Below are positions 1 to 8,267 of a stretch of 9,254 bases of DNA, piece after piece. The notes beneath the pieces were generated by a model. The model made no database searches. It was not told the DNA's origin and saw only the letters and a program-made list of their open reading frames with translations. Source of the stretch: DASZHA01 sp035938265 (GTDB lineage Bacteria > Chloroflexota > Dormibacteria > DASZGP01). Every line of letters begins with the position of its first letter. Position 1 is the first letter of the stretch. Both the position numbers and the translations under genes were made by a program. The stretch spans positions 1-9,254 of the forward strand of contig DASZHA010000017.1 of assembly GCA_035938265.1 (NCBI GenBank), written 5' to 3'.

Positions 1-1122
1 GTCTTCTACCCCGGGGTCGTGCAGACCCTGACCGGTGGCGACGGCGGAGCCCTGGTCGGCCTGGCGGCTGACGCCGGCGTGTACGTGCTCCTGGCGCTGG
101 GCCTCAATGTAGTGGTCGGTTTCGCCGGGTTGCTGGACCTGGGGTACGCCGCCTTCTTCGCAATCGGTGCCTACACCTACGGCCTGTTGGCCTCGGCGCA
201 GCTGGCCTCGAGCCCTATCCACCACGCCTTCCACATCCCCTTCTGGTTCCTGCTCTTCGTTGCGCTGGGCGTCGCTGCGCTCTTCGGCATCATCCTGGGG
301 GCGCCAACCCTGCGGCTGCGGGGGGACTACCTGGCCATCGTCACGCTGGGATTTGGCGAGATCGTGCCCCAGGTGTTCAAGAACCTGTCGCGGTTCACCG
401 GGGGCGTCAATGGGGTCGCCGCGCTCGACCAGCCGACACTGCCCTTCTGGTTCCAGGGGCCCTGGCTCAACCTGCCCCTCTCCGTCGTCAACAACTTCAA
501 CTTCGCCTTCGACCCGACGGCCTTCTACGTGGTCATCTTCATCCTCGTGGTGGTCGTGGTGCTGGTGGTGACCAACCTCCAACGCTCGCGGCTGGGCCGC
601 GCCTGGATGGCGATCCGCGAGGACGAGACCGCCGCGGCGGCGATGGGGATCAACACCGTCAACGTCAAGCTGATGGCTTTCTCCATCGGCGCATCGTTCA
701 GCGGGTTTGGCGGCGCGTACTATGCCGCCAAACTCTCCCTGGTCAGCCCCGAGAACTTCGGCTTCATCGTCTCGGTCAGCATCCTGGTGATGGTGGTGCT
801 GGGCGGCATGGGCAACCCGCCCGGCGTCATCATCGGTGCCCTGCTGATCTACGGGGTCCTCTACTACGCGCTGCCGAACCTCCCCGGGATCGTCTCCGAC
901 CAGGCCAGCAACCTCGGCCTTGGCTTCCTCAACAAGTCGGTCGGCGACTGGCCCGGCCTGCACGACGAGGTGCAGCGGCTCAACTTCCTGGTCTACGGCC
1001 TGATCCTGGTGCTGATCATGCTGCTGCGCCCCCAGGGACTCCTGCCGAGCCGGGTCCGGAAGGCCGAGCTGAAAGAGGGCGTCGCCGACAGCGGGCTGGG
1101 CGCCCCTCCAGGGTCCGAATGA
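1..1122 (+). CDS. livM: LivM-type branched-chain amino acid ABC permease (5' end cut by window)
   Basis: Inner-membrane permease of the high-affinity Leu/Ile/Val (HAAT) ABC transporter. It pairs with LivH to form the translocation pore. The frame is open back to base 1, so the GTG at 19 need not be the start; no good ribosome site precedes it and LivM proteins usually have an extra N-terminal helix, so I treat the gene as partial. Counting from that GTG, family hallmarks are ALGLNVVVGFAGLLDLGYAAFFAIGAY (residues 26-52), LRLRGDYLAIVTLGFGEI (98-115), the cytoplasmic ATPase-coupling loop AWMAIREDETAAAAMGIN (195-212), LGGMGNPPG (261-269) and the closing helix ending in LLRPQGLLPSR (335-345). Strongly hydrophobic segments alternate throughout. 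A polar stretch of about 35 residues (286-322) sits before the last helix. The stop is followed 10 bases later by livG. Family assignment is firm; substrate specificity within HAAT (branched-chain amino acids, urea, amides) is inferred. Confidence 0.95.
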   Translation, partial: VFYPGVVQTLTGGDGGALVGLAADAGVYVLLALGLNVVVGFAGLLDLGYAAFFAIGAYTYGLLASAQLASSPIHHAFHIPFWFLLFVALGVAALFGIILGAPTLRLRGDYLAIVTLGFGEIVPQVFKNLSRFTGGVNGVAALDQPTLPFWFQGPWLNLPLSVVNNFNFAFDPTAFYVVIFILVVVVVLVVTNLQRSRLGRAWMAIREDETAAAAMGINTVNVKLMAFSIGASFSGFGGAYYAAKLSLVSPENFGFIVSVSILVMVVLGGMGNPPGVIIGALLIYGVLYYALPNLPGIVSDQASNLGLGFLNKSVGDWPGLHDEVQRLNFLVYGLILVLIMLLRPQGLLPSRVRKAELKEGVADSGLGAPPGSE

Positions 1123-1132
1123 TGGGTTCCGA

Positions 1133-1960
<828 letters not shown>

Positions 1961-1964
1961 CCGG

Positions 1965-2672
<708 letters not shown>

Positions 2673-2679
2673 TCCCCTG

Positions 2680-3717
2680 GTGAGCCGCCGCGTCGCCAGG
2701 GCCTGGCTGGCCGCGGTCACGGTCATCGGCCTGGGCGCCTGCAGCTTTGTCATGCAGCGTGTTGATCAGGGAGCCTCGCCCTCTCCCTCCGCTTCGGACG
2801 GCATCGCCGCCACGATCCCGCTGAGCACCACCCCCGGCACCCCAGCGGTGGGCGCCGGAGCGGTGTGGGTGCCCAACCTCGCCGACGGCACCCTGGCGCG
2901 GATCGACCCCGGCAGCAACCGGCTGGTTGCCACCATCAAGGTCGGCGACCCAGCGGTGCTGCAGGCCACCGGCTGCGGCGCCAGCTCGGTCCACAGCGTG
3001 CCTCCCGGCTCATACGACGTGCGGCGCTGCGACATCCCCAGCGCCGTAAACGTCAGCGGTAACTCGGTCTGGGTGACCAAGAACGACGCCCGGGCGGTCG
3101 CCGCCGTGGACACCGGCAGCAACCAGCTGGGGCCGGCCATCCCCATCGGGGTCGAGGCATGGGGCGTCGCGGCCGCCCCGGACTCGGTCTGGGTCAGCGA
3201 CTTCCAGGACGACATCGTGGTCCGCGTCGACCCTGCGTCGGGGCAGGTGGTGGCGACCATCCACGACCTCCCCCACGGGCCCACCGGGCTGGCCGTCGGC
3301 TTCGGCTACACCTGGGTGGCGTGCAGCCGCGCCGCCTCAGTCGCCAGGATCGACCCGGCCAGCAACGCCGTGACGGCGGTGATCCCGGTGCAGGAGCGGC
3401 CGCTGTCGATCGCCGTCGGTTTCGGCAGCGTCTGGGTCCGCAACACCCGCAGCAACTCGGTCTCGCGGATCGACCCCGCCACCAACCAGGTGGTGGCGAC
3501 CATCCCGGTGATGCCCAAGGAGGGGCGCGATGGCGTCGACGGCATGGGCGTCGACAGCTCAGGCGTCTGGGTCTCTGGGCTCTCCATCGTGCACATCAGC
3601 GCCGCCAGCAACGCCGTCGACAAAAAACTGGCCCGGGATGGGGTCAGCCTCGACTACGGCGCCGGCGCGCTATGGGTGACGCGCCTCCAGGGCGACATCA
3701 TCCGGCTCAATCTCTAG
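2680..3717 (+). CDS. Lipid-anchored beta-propeller protein (YVTN/NHL/Vgb-like repeats), function unknown
   Basis: A predicted extracytoplasmic repeat protein of 345 residues, counted from GTG 2680. This start gives a textbook lipoprotein signal peptide: two Arg at 3-4, a hydrophobic core, and lipobox LGAC with Cys21. An in-frame ATG at 2644 would overlap livF by 29 bases and add 12 polar residues ahead of the signal, so I prefer 2680. After an S/P-rich linker, seven copies of a strand ending in W-V (AVWV, SVWV, TWV, GVWV, ALWV) start near residues 61, 129, 169, 211, 250, 295 and 330. Most are followed by a (R)IDPxSNxVVATIPV strand, with spacing mostly 35-45. The chain begins with IAATIPL and ends with the half-blade IRLNL, suggesting that the N-terminal strand closes the last blade. 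The first gap is about 28 residues longer and holds two Cys (GCGASS and RRCDIPS). Such propellers can be binding proteins or lyases (Vgb family); I see nothing that decides it. It follows livF by 7 bases. Confidence 0.85.
   Translation: MSRRVARAWLAAVTVIGLGACSFVMQRVDQGASPSPSASDGIAATIPLSTTPGTPAVGAGAVWVPNLADGTLARIDPGSNRLVATIKVGDPAVLQATGCGASSVHSVPPGSYDVRRCDIPSAVNVSGNSVWVTKNDARAVAAVDTGSNQLGPAIPIGVEAWGVAAAPDSVWVSDFQDDIVVRVDPASGQVVATIHDLPHGPTGLAVGFGYTWVACSRAASVARIDPASNAVTAVIPVQERPLSIAVGFGSVWVRNTRSNSVSRIDPATNQVVATIPVMPKEGRDGVDGMGVDSSGVWVSGLSIVHISAASNAVDKKLARDGVSLDYGAGALWVTRLQGDIIRLNL
3244..3505 (+). repeat. Exact 19-nt direct repeat marking propeller blades
   Basis: The 19-base string CAGGTGGTGGCGACCATCC occurs at 3244-3262 and again at 3487-3505. 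It encodes the QVVATI strand in two non-adjacent blades of the propeller lipoprotein. Nearby codons for the RIDPA strand and for the S-V-W-V strand are also reused between blades. This is internal gene repetition, not a mobile or regulatory repeat. The identity at DNA level suggests fairly recent blade duplication or gene conversion, although high GC and biased codon use reduce the weight of that reading. Confidence 0.7.
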
Positions 3718-3728
3718 CCGGCGAGAGC

Positions 3729-4637
3729 CTAGGCCAGCGGCGCGGTCTCGGCGGCGGTGGCACTGCCCCGGAAGGACAGCAGCCCCAGGGCCACGACCAG
3801 CAGGACCGCGCCGGCGGCGCCGGCGACACCGAGGCGCTCGCCGAAGAGGACAACGCCCAGGATGGTGGCGGTGAGGGGCTCCAGCAGGGCGGCAAGTCCA
3901 GCCGCCGTCGCGGACGTGTGGCGCATGCCGCTGGTGTAGAAGGCGTAGGCCAGCGCTGTCGGCACCGCGCCCAGGTAGAGGAACAATGGCGCCCCCGAAG
4001 CGATGGTCGAGACCGACGGCTGCTGCAAGAGCAGCACCGGCAGCAGCAGGACCGCGGCCACGCTGAAGGTCACCGCCGCCAGCGACATCGGCGGTGAGTG
4101 GGCCAGCGACGCCTTGGTGATCACAACGTAAAGGGCGTACGACGCCCCCGCGCCGAGAGCCAGCAGGGCGCCGAGGCCAAAGCCGGCGCCGCCCACAGGG
4201 TTGGCGCCGACCACCAGGAGCGCGGCGCCAAGAACGCCGGCGACCAGGGCCACCAGCACCCGGCGGGTCAGCTTCTCGCCCAGCGCCACCGACGCCACCA
4301 GCGCGATCATCAACGGCGCGGTGCAGATCGCCAGCAGGGCGGTGGCGGCCACCCCCGCCAACGGCACCGCCGAGAAGAAGCAGAGCTGGTAGGCGGCCAC
4401 GCAGCCGCCGGCCAGGAGCGCGCCCCAGCCCGGGCGGCGGACGCCACGGTCCAGGGCCAGCGACGCCAGGAGCATCAGCGGCGCCGCCACCAGCAGCCGC
4501 ATCGGGCCCACCACCAGGGGACCGGCGCCGGCCTGGCCCGCCAGCAGCCGCGAGGTGGTGCCGGTTGTCCCCCAGGTGACCGCGGCCAGCAGCACCAGCA
4601 GCCAGCCCCAGGTCACCTGGCTAGATCCCGCCCTCAT
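3729..4637 (-). CDS. EamA/DMT-superfamily 10-helix transporter
   Basis: Membrane transporter of the drug/metabolite (RhaT/YdcZ/EamA) type, a family that mostly exports amino acids, their derivatives or other metabolites. The 302 residues form about ten hydrophobic helices (near 11-28, 40-61, 70-90, 94-117, 126-144, 152-174, 184-204, 216-236, 244-266, 270-289), as two EamA repeats. Hallmarks are VTWGTTG in helix 1, GVAATALLAICTAPLMIALVA at the end of repeat 1, and PTALAYAFYTSGMRHTSATAAGLAALLEPLTATILGVVLFGE at the end of repeat 2. The start is ATG at 4635-4637, overlapping the upstream binding-protein gene by 17 bases, so translation is probably coupled. A GTG at 4614-4616, just past that gene's stop, would remove seven residues and is also possible. 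It is the last gene of the minus-strand run. The family is firm; the substrate is unknown. Confidence 0.92.
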   Translation of the reverse strand: MRAGSSQVTWGWLLVLLAAVTWGTTGTTSRLLAGQAGAGPLVVGPMRLLVAAPLMLLASLALDRGVRRPGWGALLAGGCVAAYQLCFFSAVPLAGVAATALLAICTAPLMIALVASVALGEKLTRRVLVALVAGVLGAALLVVGANPVGGAGFGLGALLALGAGASYALYVVITKASLAHSPPMSLAAVTFSVAAVLLLPVLLLQQPSVSTIASGAPLFLYLGAVPTALAYAFYTSGMRHTSATAAGLAALLEPLTATILGVVLFGERLGVAGAAGAVLLVVALGLLSFRGSATAAETAPLA

Positions 4638-5478
4638 CGAGGCCCCAGCGCTTCAGCAGGTCGTTGTAGGTGCCGTCCTTCTTGAGCCGGTCAAGGGCCG
4701 CCGAAACCGCGTCCTTGAGGCCGTTCTCGGTGATGCCGAAGACCATCACCTCCTTCAGCGGCGCCAGCTTGCGGGGCACAACCCTCAGCCCGCCGTAGAC
4801 TCGTGCCAGGTAGACCGCCCCGGGGTACTCGTCGATGTACGCCGCCAGCTTGCCCGAGGCCACGTCGCGGGCCGCCGCCGAGCCGTCGTCGTAGGCCTGG
4901 TAGTCGATGGGCTGACCCCCACCGCAGCCGGACTCGTTCTGGCGGAGGACTTCGTCCTCGCCGGCGCTCGACTTCAGCGCCGCCACCTTCTTGCCGCAGA
5001 GGTCGCTGAGCGCGGATGTCCGCTTGTCGCTGTCGACCACCAGGATCGACTCCCCGGTGGTGAAGTAGGGCAGCGTGCCGGCGCCGGAGGTGATCGCCGG
5101 CGTCTCCACCTGGTCGGCCATGCCGAAGTCGTAGTTGCGTTTCTGCTGCGCCAGGCCGGGAACGACCTCATCCTCGGTGGCCACGGTGACGAACGACACC
5201 TTCAGCCCCAGCTGGCTGCCGATGGCGTTGACCAGGTCGATGTCGAAGCCGGCCGGCTTCTGGTTGTGGTCGAGGTACTGCTGCACCGGCAGCGTGGGCA
5301 CGATCGCCACTGCCAGCTGGCCCTGGGCCTGGAGCGGGCTGGGGGTCGCCACCGGTGACGCCGCCAGCGCGGGCTGGCTGCCGGCGTCGGGCAGGCGCTC
5401 ACCCTGCGCGGAGCTGGAGCCGCAGCCGGCCAGGAGGACCAGCGCGACCAGGGCGATGGTGGTAGGGCGCAGGCTCAC
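4621..5478 (-). CDS. Solute-binding lipoprotein, bac_3 (polar amino acid ABC) family, orphan
   Basis: Surface-tethered binding protein of 285 residues. A short signal peptide ends in lipobox LLAGC (Cys19), followed by a Ser/Ala/Pro/Gln-rich linker to about residue 52. The bac_3 fold then shows GFDIDLVNAIGSQLGLKVSFV (77-97), YFTTGESILVV (138-148), LCGKKVAALKSSAGEDEV (160-177), the hinge-return strand AAYIDEY (212-218) with Asp216, and KKDGTYNDLLKRWGL near the C-terminus. Cys161 and Cys185 could form a disulfide. Where amino acid receptors usually have T-x-x-R for the ligand carboxylate, this protein reads TPAI (126-129), so the arginine seems absent. No bac_3-type permease or ATPase lies nearby. 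The start is GTG 5478, 7 bases after the upstream stop, with only a weak ribosome site, which suggests coupling. The family is firm; the ligand is unknown and may not be an ordinary amino acid. Confidence 0.9.
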   Translation of the reverse strand: MSLRPTTIALVALVLLAGCGSSSAQGERLPDAGSQPALAASPVATPSPLQAQGQLAVAIVPTLPVQQYLDHNQKPAGFDIDLVNAIGSQLGLKVSFVTVATEDEVVPGLAQQKRNYDFGMADQVETPAITSGAGTLPYFTTGESILVVDSDKRTSALSDLCGKKVAALKSSAGEDEVLRQNESGCGGGQPIDYQAYDDGSAAARDVASGKLAAYIDEYPGAVYLARVYGGLRVVPRKLAPLKEVMVFGITENGLKDAVSAALDRLKKDGTYNDLLKRWGLDEGGI

Positions 5479-5485
5479 CTGGCGG

Positions 5486-6388
5486 TCAGCGGGCCATCAA
5501 AGCGGTCGCGATCAGGACGGCGCAGACCACCGCGCCGATGAGGTACTCGACGAACACCTGGACCGACATCGAGCCCTCGAGGACGTGGTAGATCAGGCCC
5601 CGGTTCACGTACCAGGCGACCAGCAGCAGGGGCCCCAGGCGGACGACGTCGAGGAACTGCTGCGAGATCAGGGCGAAGGCCACCGTGGTCACCACCTGGG
5701 CGGTGACCACGCCGCCGACGATCGCTCGGCTGTGGCTGGAGCTGGCCCGCGAGAGGTTTTCGTAGGCGGCCGCCAGGCTGACCAGGAAGATCAGGCCGAG
5801 GCGGGCCACGATGTCGGTGATTCCGGCGAGGATGACGACGTACGACACCAGCACGACGCCGATCAGGGCCGTGTCCTGGACCAGGTCGTAGCCGGCCCGC
5901 CGCTGCCCCCGGAAGCGCTGTACGGTGACGAAGGTGACCGCGAAGATCGCCACCGCCATCACCGCCTGGCTGGCGGCGTGCAGGCGCCAGTCGCTGACCA
6001 GCGCGGAGACCGCGCCGGCCACCACCAGGGCCATCAGCGGCAGCAGGTAGAAGCTCGGCGTCAGCGCCGTCCAGCGCTGCTCTGACGCCTGGCGCAGGGC
6101 CAGCCCGAAGCCGGCGATGGTGACGACGGCCATCACCGCGACCAGCCCGTAGAGCGCCAGGGGCGTGAGCATGTCCGAGCGCTCGGCCAACCCCAGCAGG
6201 AGGACCAGCCCGGCGAGGAAGGCCAGGAACCGAGGCCCCATGTTCGGCCGCGCCGCCACGATGGCGGGATCGTCGATCAGGACCACGCTCTGGGGCGCCT
6301 GCGGCTCATCCGGGGCGATCTCGGTGTGGGGAGCCCAGGTATGTGGATCAGCGCGAGGATCAGCCGACTGTTGTTCCTTCTCGGCCAT
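5486..6388 (-). CDS. Unrecognised polytopic membrane protein (about nine helices)
   Basis: I do not recognise this family. From ATG 6388 the product is 300 residues. The first 50 are polar, Pro/Asp/Glu-rich and probably disordered and cytoplasmic (MAEKEQQSADPRADPHTW...). About nine hydrophobic segments follow, near 52-68, 76-98, 113-131, 138-157, 173-190, 196-212, 222-241, 253-269 and 278-298. The loop QRFRGQRRAGYDLVQD (157-172) is basic and likely cytoplasmic. No enzymatic motif stands out; the conserved-looking polar residues within or near helices (YEN at 209-211, NRGLIYH at 262-268, VEYL at 280-283) are only candidates. I chose 6388 over the in-frame ATG at 6415 because GAGG sits 6 bases before it; the longer form would overlap the cupin gene by 56 rather than 29 bases. 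It lies between the GDP-mannose genes and a binding lipoprotein, so a role in envelope glycan work is possible but unproven. Confidence 0.85.
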   Translation of the reverse strand: MAEKEQQSADPRADPHTWAPHTEIAPDEPQAPQSVVLIDDPAIVAARPNMGPRFLAFLAGLVLLLGLAERSDMLTPLALYGLVAVMAVVTIAGFGLALRQASEQRWTALTPSFYLLPLMALVVAGAVSALVSDWRLHAASQAVMAVAIFAVTFVTVQRFRGQRRAGYDLVQDTALIGVVLVSYVVILAGITDIVARLGLIFLVSLAAAYENLSRASSSHSRAIVGGVVTAQVVTTVAFALISQQFLDVVRLGPLLLVAWYVNRGLIYHVLEGSMSVQVFVEYLIGAVVCAVLIATALMAR

Positions 6389-6761
6389 ATCGATCCTCGA
6401 GGCGGACCACGTCATTGATCTCCGGCGACGAGACCTCGAAGAACTCGCAGTCCTCCACCGCCAGCATCCGGTGCCGACGGCCGGGGGTGATGCGGACGCA
6501 GTCGCCCACGATCAGGCGATGGGTCACCAGCGCACCGGACTCGTCGGACAGCTCCAGGTCCATCGTGCCCTTGGTCATCAGCAGCGTCTCGTCCTTGGCC
6601 TCGTGGTACTGCAGCGACAGCGCCTCGCCCTGGTTGACGTGGATCACCTTGCCCAGGTAGCGCTCGGTGACGGCGAAGCGCAGCTCGAAGCCCCAGGGCT
6701 TGTCGAACTTGACATCGTCGACGCGGCGCACCGTCTTCTCCTTCTCGGCGTTCTCGGTCAT
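6360..6761 (-). CDS. Stand-alone cupin, type II phosphomannose isomerase-like domain
   Basis: Small cytoplasmic cupin of 133 residues that matches the C-terminal isomerase domain of bifunctional type II PMI/GMP (ManC/AlgA) enzymes, which interconvert fructose-6-phosphate and mannose-6-phosphate. Visible hallmarks are KPWGFE (21-26), SLQYHEAKDETLLMTKGTMDL (49-69) with probable metal ligands His53 and Glu58, PGRRHRM (93-99) with His97, and EVSSPEINDVVRLEDRYGR (109-127), whose RLEDRYGR ending is typical of the family. The ATG overlaps the stop of the mutase gene by four bases (ATGA at 6761-6758), with GGGGA seven bases upstream. With a mutase and a guanylyltransferase upstream, an isomerase role in GDP-mannose synthesis is the natural reading. 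Many small cupins of this look are unproven, so activity is inferred. Confidence 0.88.
   Translation of the reverse strand: MTENAEKEKTVRRVDDVKFDKPWGFELRFAVTERYLGKVIHVNQGEALSLQYHEAKDETLLMTKGTMDLELSDESGALVTHRLIVGDCVRITPGRRHRMLAVEDCEFFEVSSPEINDVVRLEDRYGREGTTVG
6395..6398 (-). promoter_or_regulatory. Ribosome binding site deciding the start of the membrane protein gene
   Basis: Read on the minus strand, GAGG followed by ATCGAT leads straight into ATG at 6388-6386, a spacing of six bases. It lies inside the 3' end of the cupin gene. The alternative upstream ATG at 6415 falls in the cupin coding region without a comparable site, so this element favours the shorter protein. Confidence 0.6.
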
Positions 6762-8218
6762 GCCTTGATCCCCATGCGGTCGATCATCGCCTGGATCAGC
6801 TCTTCGACCTCCTGCTTGGTCGGCGCCTCACTGTAGACGCGGATCAGGGGCTCGGTGCCGCTGAAGCGGCTGAGCACCCAGCTGCCATCGTCGAAGTAGT
6901 ACTTGAAGCCGTCGTCGCTGCGGCTGCGGACCACCTTGCGTCCCAGGAACTCCTCGGGCGGGTGCTCGGTGAACTCCTTGTAGACCCGGTCCCTGAGCTC
7001 CTGGTAGTCGTCGCGGGGAACCTTGATGTCGCGACGGTCGTAGGCGTGGGGGCCCACCTTCTTGTAGAGGGCGGCCAGGATCTGGCTCAGGGGCTTGCCC
7101 TGCCTGATGATCATGTCGGCGAAGAATAGGCCGGCGAGGATGCCGTCACGCTCGGGGATGTGGCCGCGGAAGCCGAACCCGCCCGACTCCTCGCCACCCA
7201 TTACGGCGTCCTTCTCGATCATCAGGGGACCGACGTACTTGAACCCGACCGGCACCTCGAGGCACTCCACGCCGTACTGCTTGGCCAGCTCGTCCGCCAT
7301 CGTGGTGCTGGTCAGCGTCCGCACCACGTCACCCTTCTGGCCGCGGGTGCCCTCGAGGTGGTCCATCAGCAGGGCGAAGACCTCGAGCTGGTTGATGAAG
7401 TTGCCCTTCTCGTCGATGATGCCGACGCGGTCGGCGTCGCCGTCGGTGGCGATGCAGAGGTCGTGCTCCCCCTTGCGCATGATGTCGATCGTCGTCTCAA
7501 GGTTGGCGGGGATGGGCTCGGGATGGATCCCACCGAAGCCGGGGTTGAACTCAGCGCGGACCTCGTGGGCGAGGGTCTTGCCGCCGGCGAGGATGTCGGT
7601 GATGTAGCTCGCGCCGGCGCCATACATCGGGTCGTGGAGGATCTTGAGGCCGGCGTGCTTGATGACATCGACGTCGACCATCCGGGCGATCTGGCGTTTG
7701 TAGGCGGGCTTGGGGTCGATGACCTCGATCAGGCCCGCGGACCGCGCCTCGTCCGGGTCGGCAAGCTCCACCCGGTCGGCCTCGATCACCTTGGCGATCT
7801 CGGCCTCCAGCTCCGCCACTACCTCGGGCGAGGCCGAGCCGGCGTACTCCGGCTTGTACTTGACGCCAAGGTACGGCGCCGGGTTGTGGCTGGCGGTCAG
7901 GACCACGGCGCCGTCGGCCTTCAGCTCCAGGATGGTCCAGGAGCTGACCTGCGTCGGCGAGGGGGCGTCGGTGAGGTAGGTCTTGATCCCCGCGGCGGCG
8001 GTGACGCGCGCCACCTCGGCCGCGAAGGAGTCCGCCTCGAAGCGGCAGTCGAAGCCGATCACCACCTTCGGCTCCGGCTTGCGCTTGAGGTAGTTGGCGA
8101 TCCCCTGGGCCGCGTAGCGGACGTTTTCGAAGGTGTAGTCGTCGGCGATGATGCCTCGCCAGCCGTCGGTTCCGAACTTGATCTGGGGCCGGCTGGAGCT
8201 CACGGTCTGATTAGGCAC
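6758..8218 (-). CDS. Phosphomannomutase/phosphoglucomutase (alpha-D-phosphohexomutase)
   Basis: Cytoplasmic enzyme moving phosphate between C6 and C1 of a hexose. In this setting it likely makes mannose-1-phosphate from mannose-6-phosphate, possibly glucose-1-phosphate too. From GTG 8218 it has 486 residues, normal for the family. Four domains show their signatures: IKFGTDGWRG near the start, active-site loop TASHNP (108-113) with phosphoserine Ser110, metal loop DGDADR (259-264), sugar-specificity loop GEESGG (342-347), and C-terminal phosphate loop RFSGTEP (451-457). A TTG at 8242 would add eight residues, and a GTG at 8203 would remove five; AGG five bases before 8218 supports my choice weakly. 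Its end overlaps the cupin gene by four bases, and the guanylyltransferase ends 49 bases upstream. The family is firm; mannose over glucose preference rests on context. GlmM is unlikely because the start motif and sugar loop differ. Confidence 0.93.
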   Translation of the reverse strand: MPNQTVSSSRPQIKFGTDGWRGIIADDYTFENVRYAAQGIANYLKRKPEPKVVIGFDCRFEADSFAAEVARVTAAAGIKTYLTDAPSPTQVSSWTILELKADGAVVLTASHNPAPYLGVKYKPEYAGSASPEVVAELEAEIAKVIEADRVELADPDEARSAGLIEVIDPKPAYKRQIARMVDVDVIKHAGLKILHDPMYGAGASYITDILAGGKTLAHEVRAEFNPGFGGIHPEPIPANLETTIDIMRKGEHDLCIATDGDADRVGIIDEKGNFINQLEVFALLMDHLEGTRGQKGDVVRTLTSTTMADELAKQYGVECLEVPVGFKYVGPLMIEKDAVMGGEESGGFGFRGHIPERDGILAGLFFADMIIRQGKPLSQILAALYKKVGPHAYDRRDIKVPRDDYQELRDRVYKEFTEHPPEEFLGRKVVRSRSDDGFKYYFDDGSWVLSRFSGTEPLIRVYSEAPTKQEVEELIQAMIDRMGIKA

Positions 8219-8252
8219 GGCGCCTACTCTACCAGCGGCCAAACAGGCGCCG
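8218..8252 (-). promoter_or_regulatory. Inverted repeat in the leader of the mutase gene
   Basis: The arms CGGCGCCT (8218-8225) and AGGCGCCG (8245-8252) are perfect 8-base reverse complements separated by 19 bases. In the minus-strand transcript the hairpin would end on the first base of the proposed GTG start and would bury the AGG that could serve as ribosome site. It may tune translation of the mutase relative to the guanylyltransferase, but there is no T-tract, so it does not look like an intrinsic terminator. GGCGCC is itself a palindrome and common in GC-rich DNA, so chance is a real possibility. Confidence 0.3.
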
Positions 8253-8267
8253 AGGAGCCGGCGTTGC

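Noticed and set aside
3718..3754. Possible bidirectional terminator at the convergent junction: arms 3718-3726 and 3746-3754 pair at 8 of 9 positions
   Set aside because: The stem has a G-G mismatch and a 19-base loop, no T-tract follows on either strand, and the right arm lies inside the EamA gene. It is not convincing as an intrinsic terminator.
3159..4097. Long open frame on the plus strand (312 codons) spanning the end of the lipoprotein gene and the antisense of the EamA gene
   Set aside because: It runs out of frame through two well-supported genes, and its product is a Gly/Arg/Gln/His-rich low-complexity string typical of GC-rich shadow frames.
4555..6085. Overlapping plus-strand frames opposite the binding lipoprotein and membrane protein genes
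   Set aside because: They are antisense to genes with clear signal peptides, membrane helices and family motifs. Their translations are biased and domain-free.
8219..8267. Possible internal promoter between the guanylyltransferase and mutase genes (TAGAGT as a -10-like box on the minus strand)
   Set aside because: It matches only 4 of 6 consensus bases and has no recognisable -35 box about 17 bases upstream. The genes are packed like an operon.
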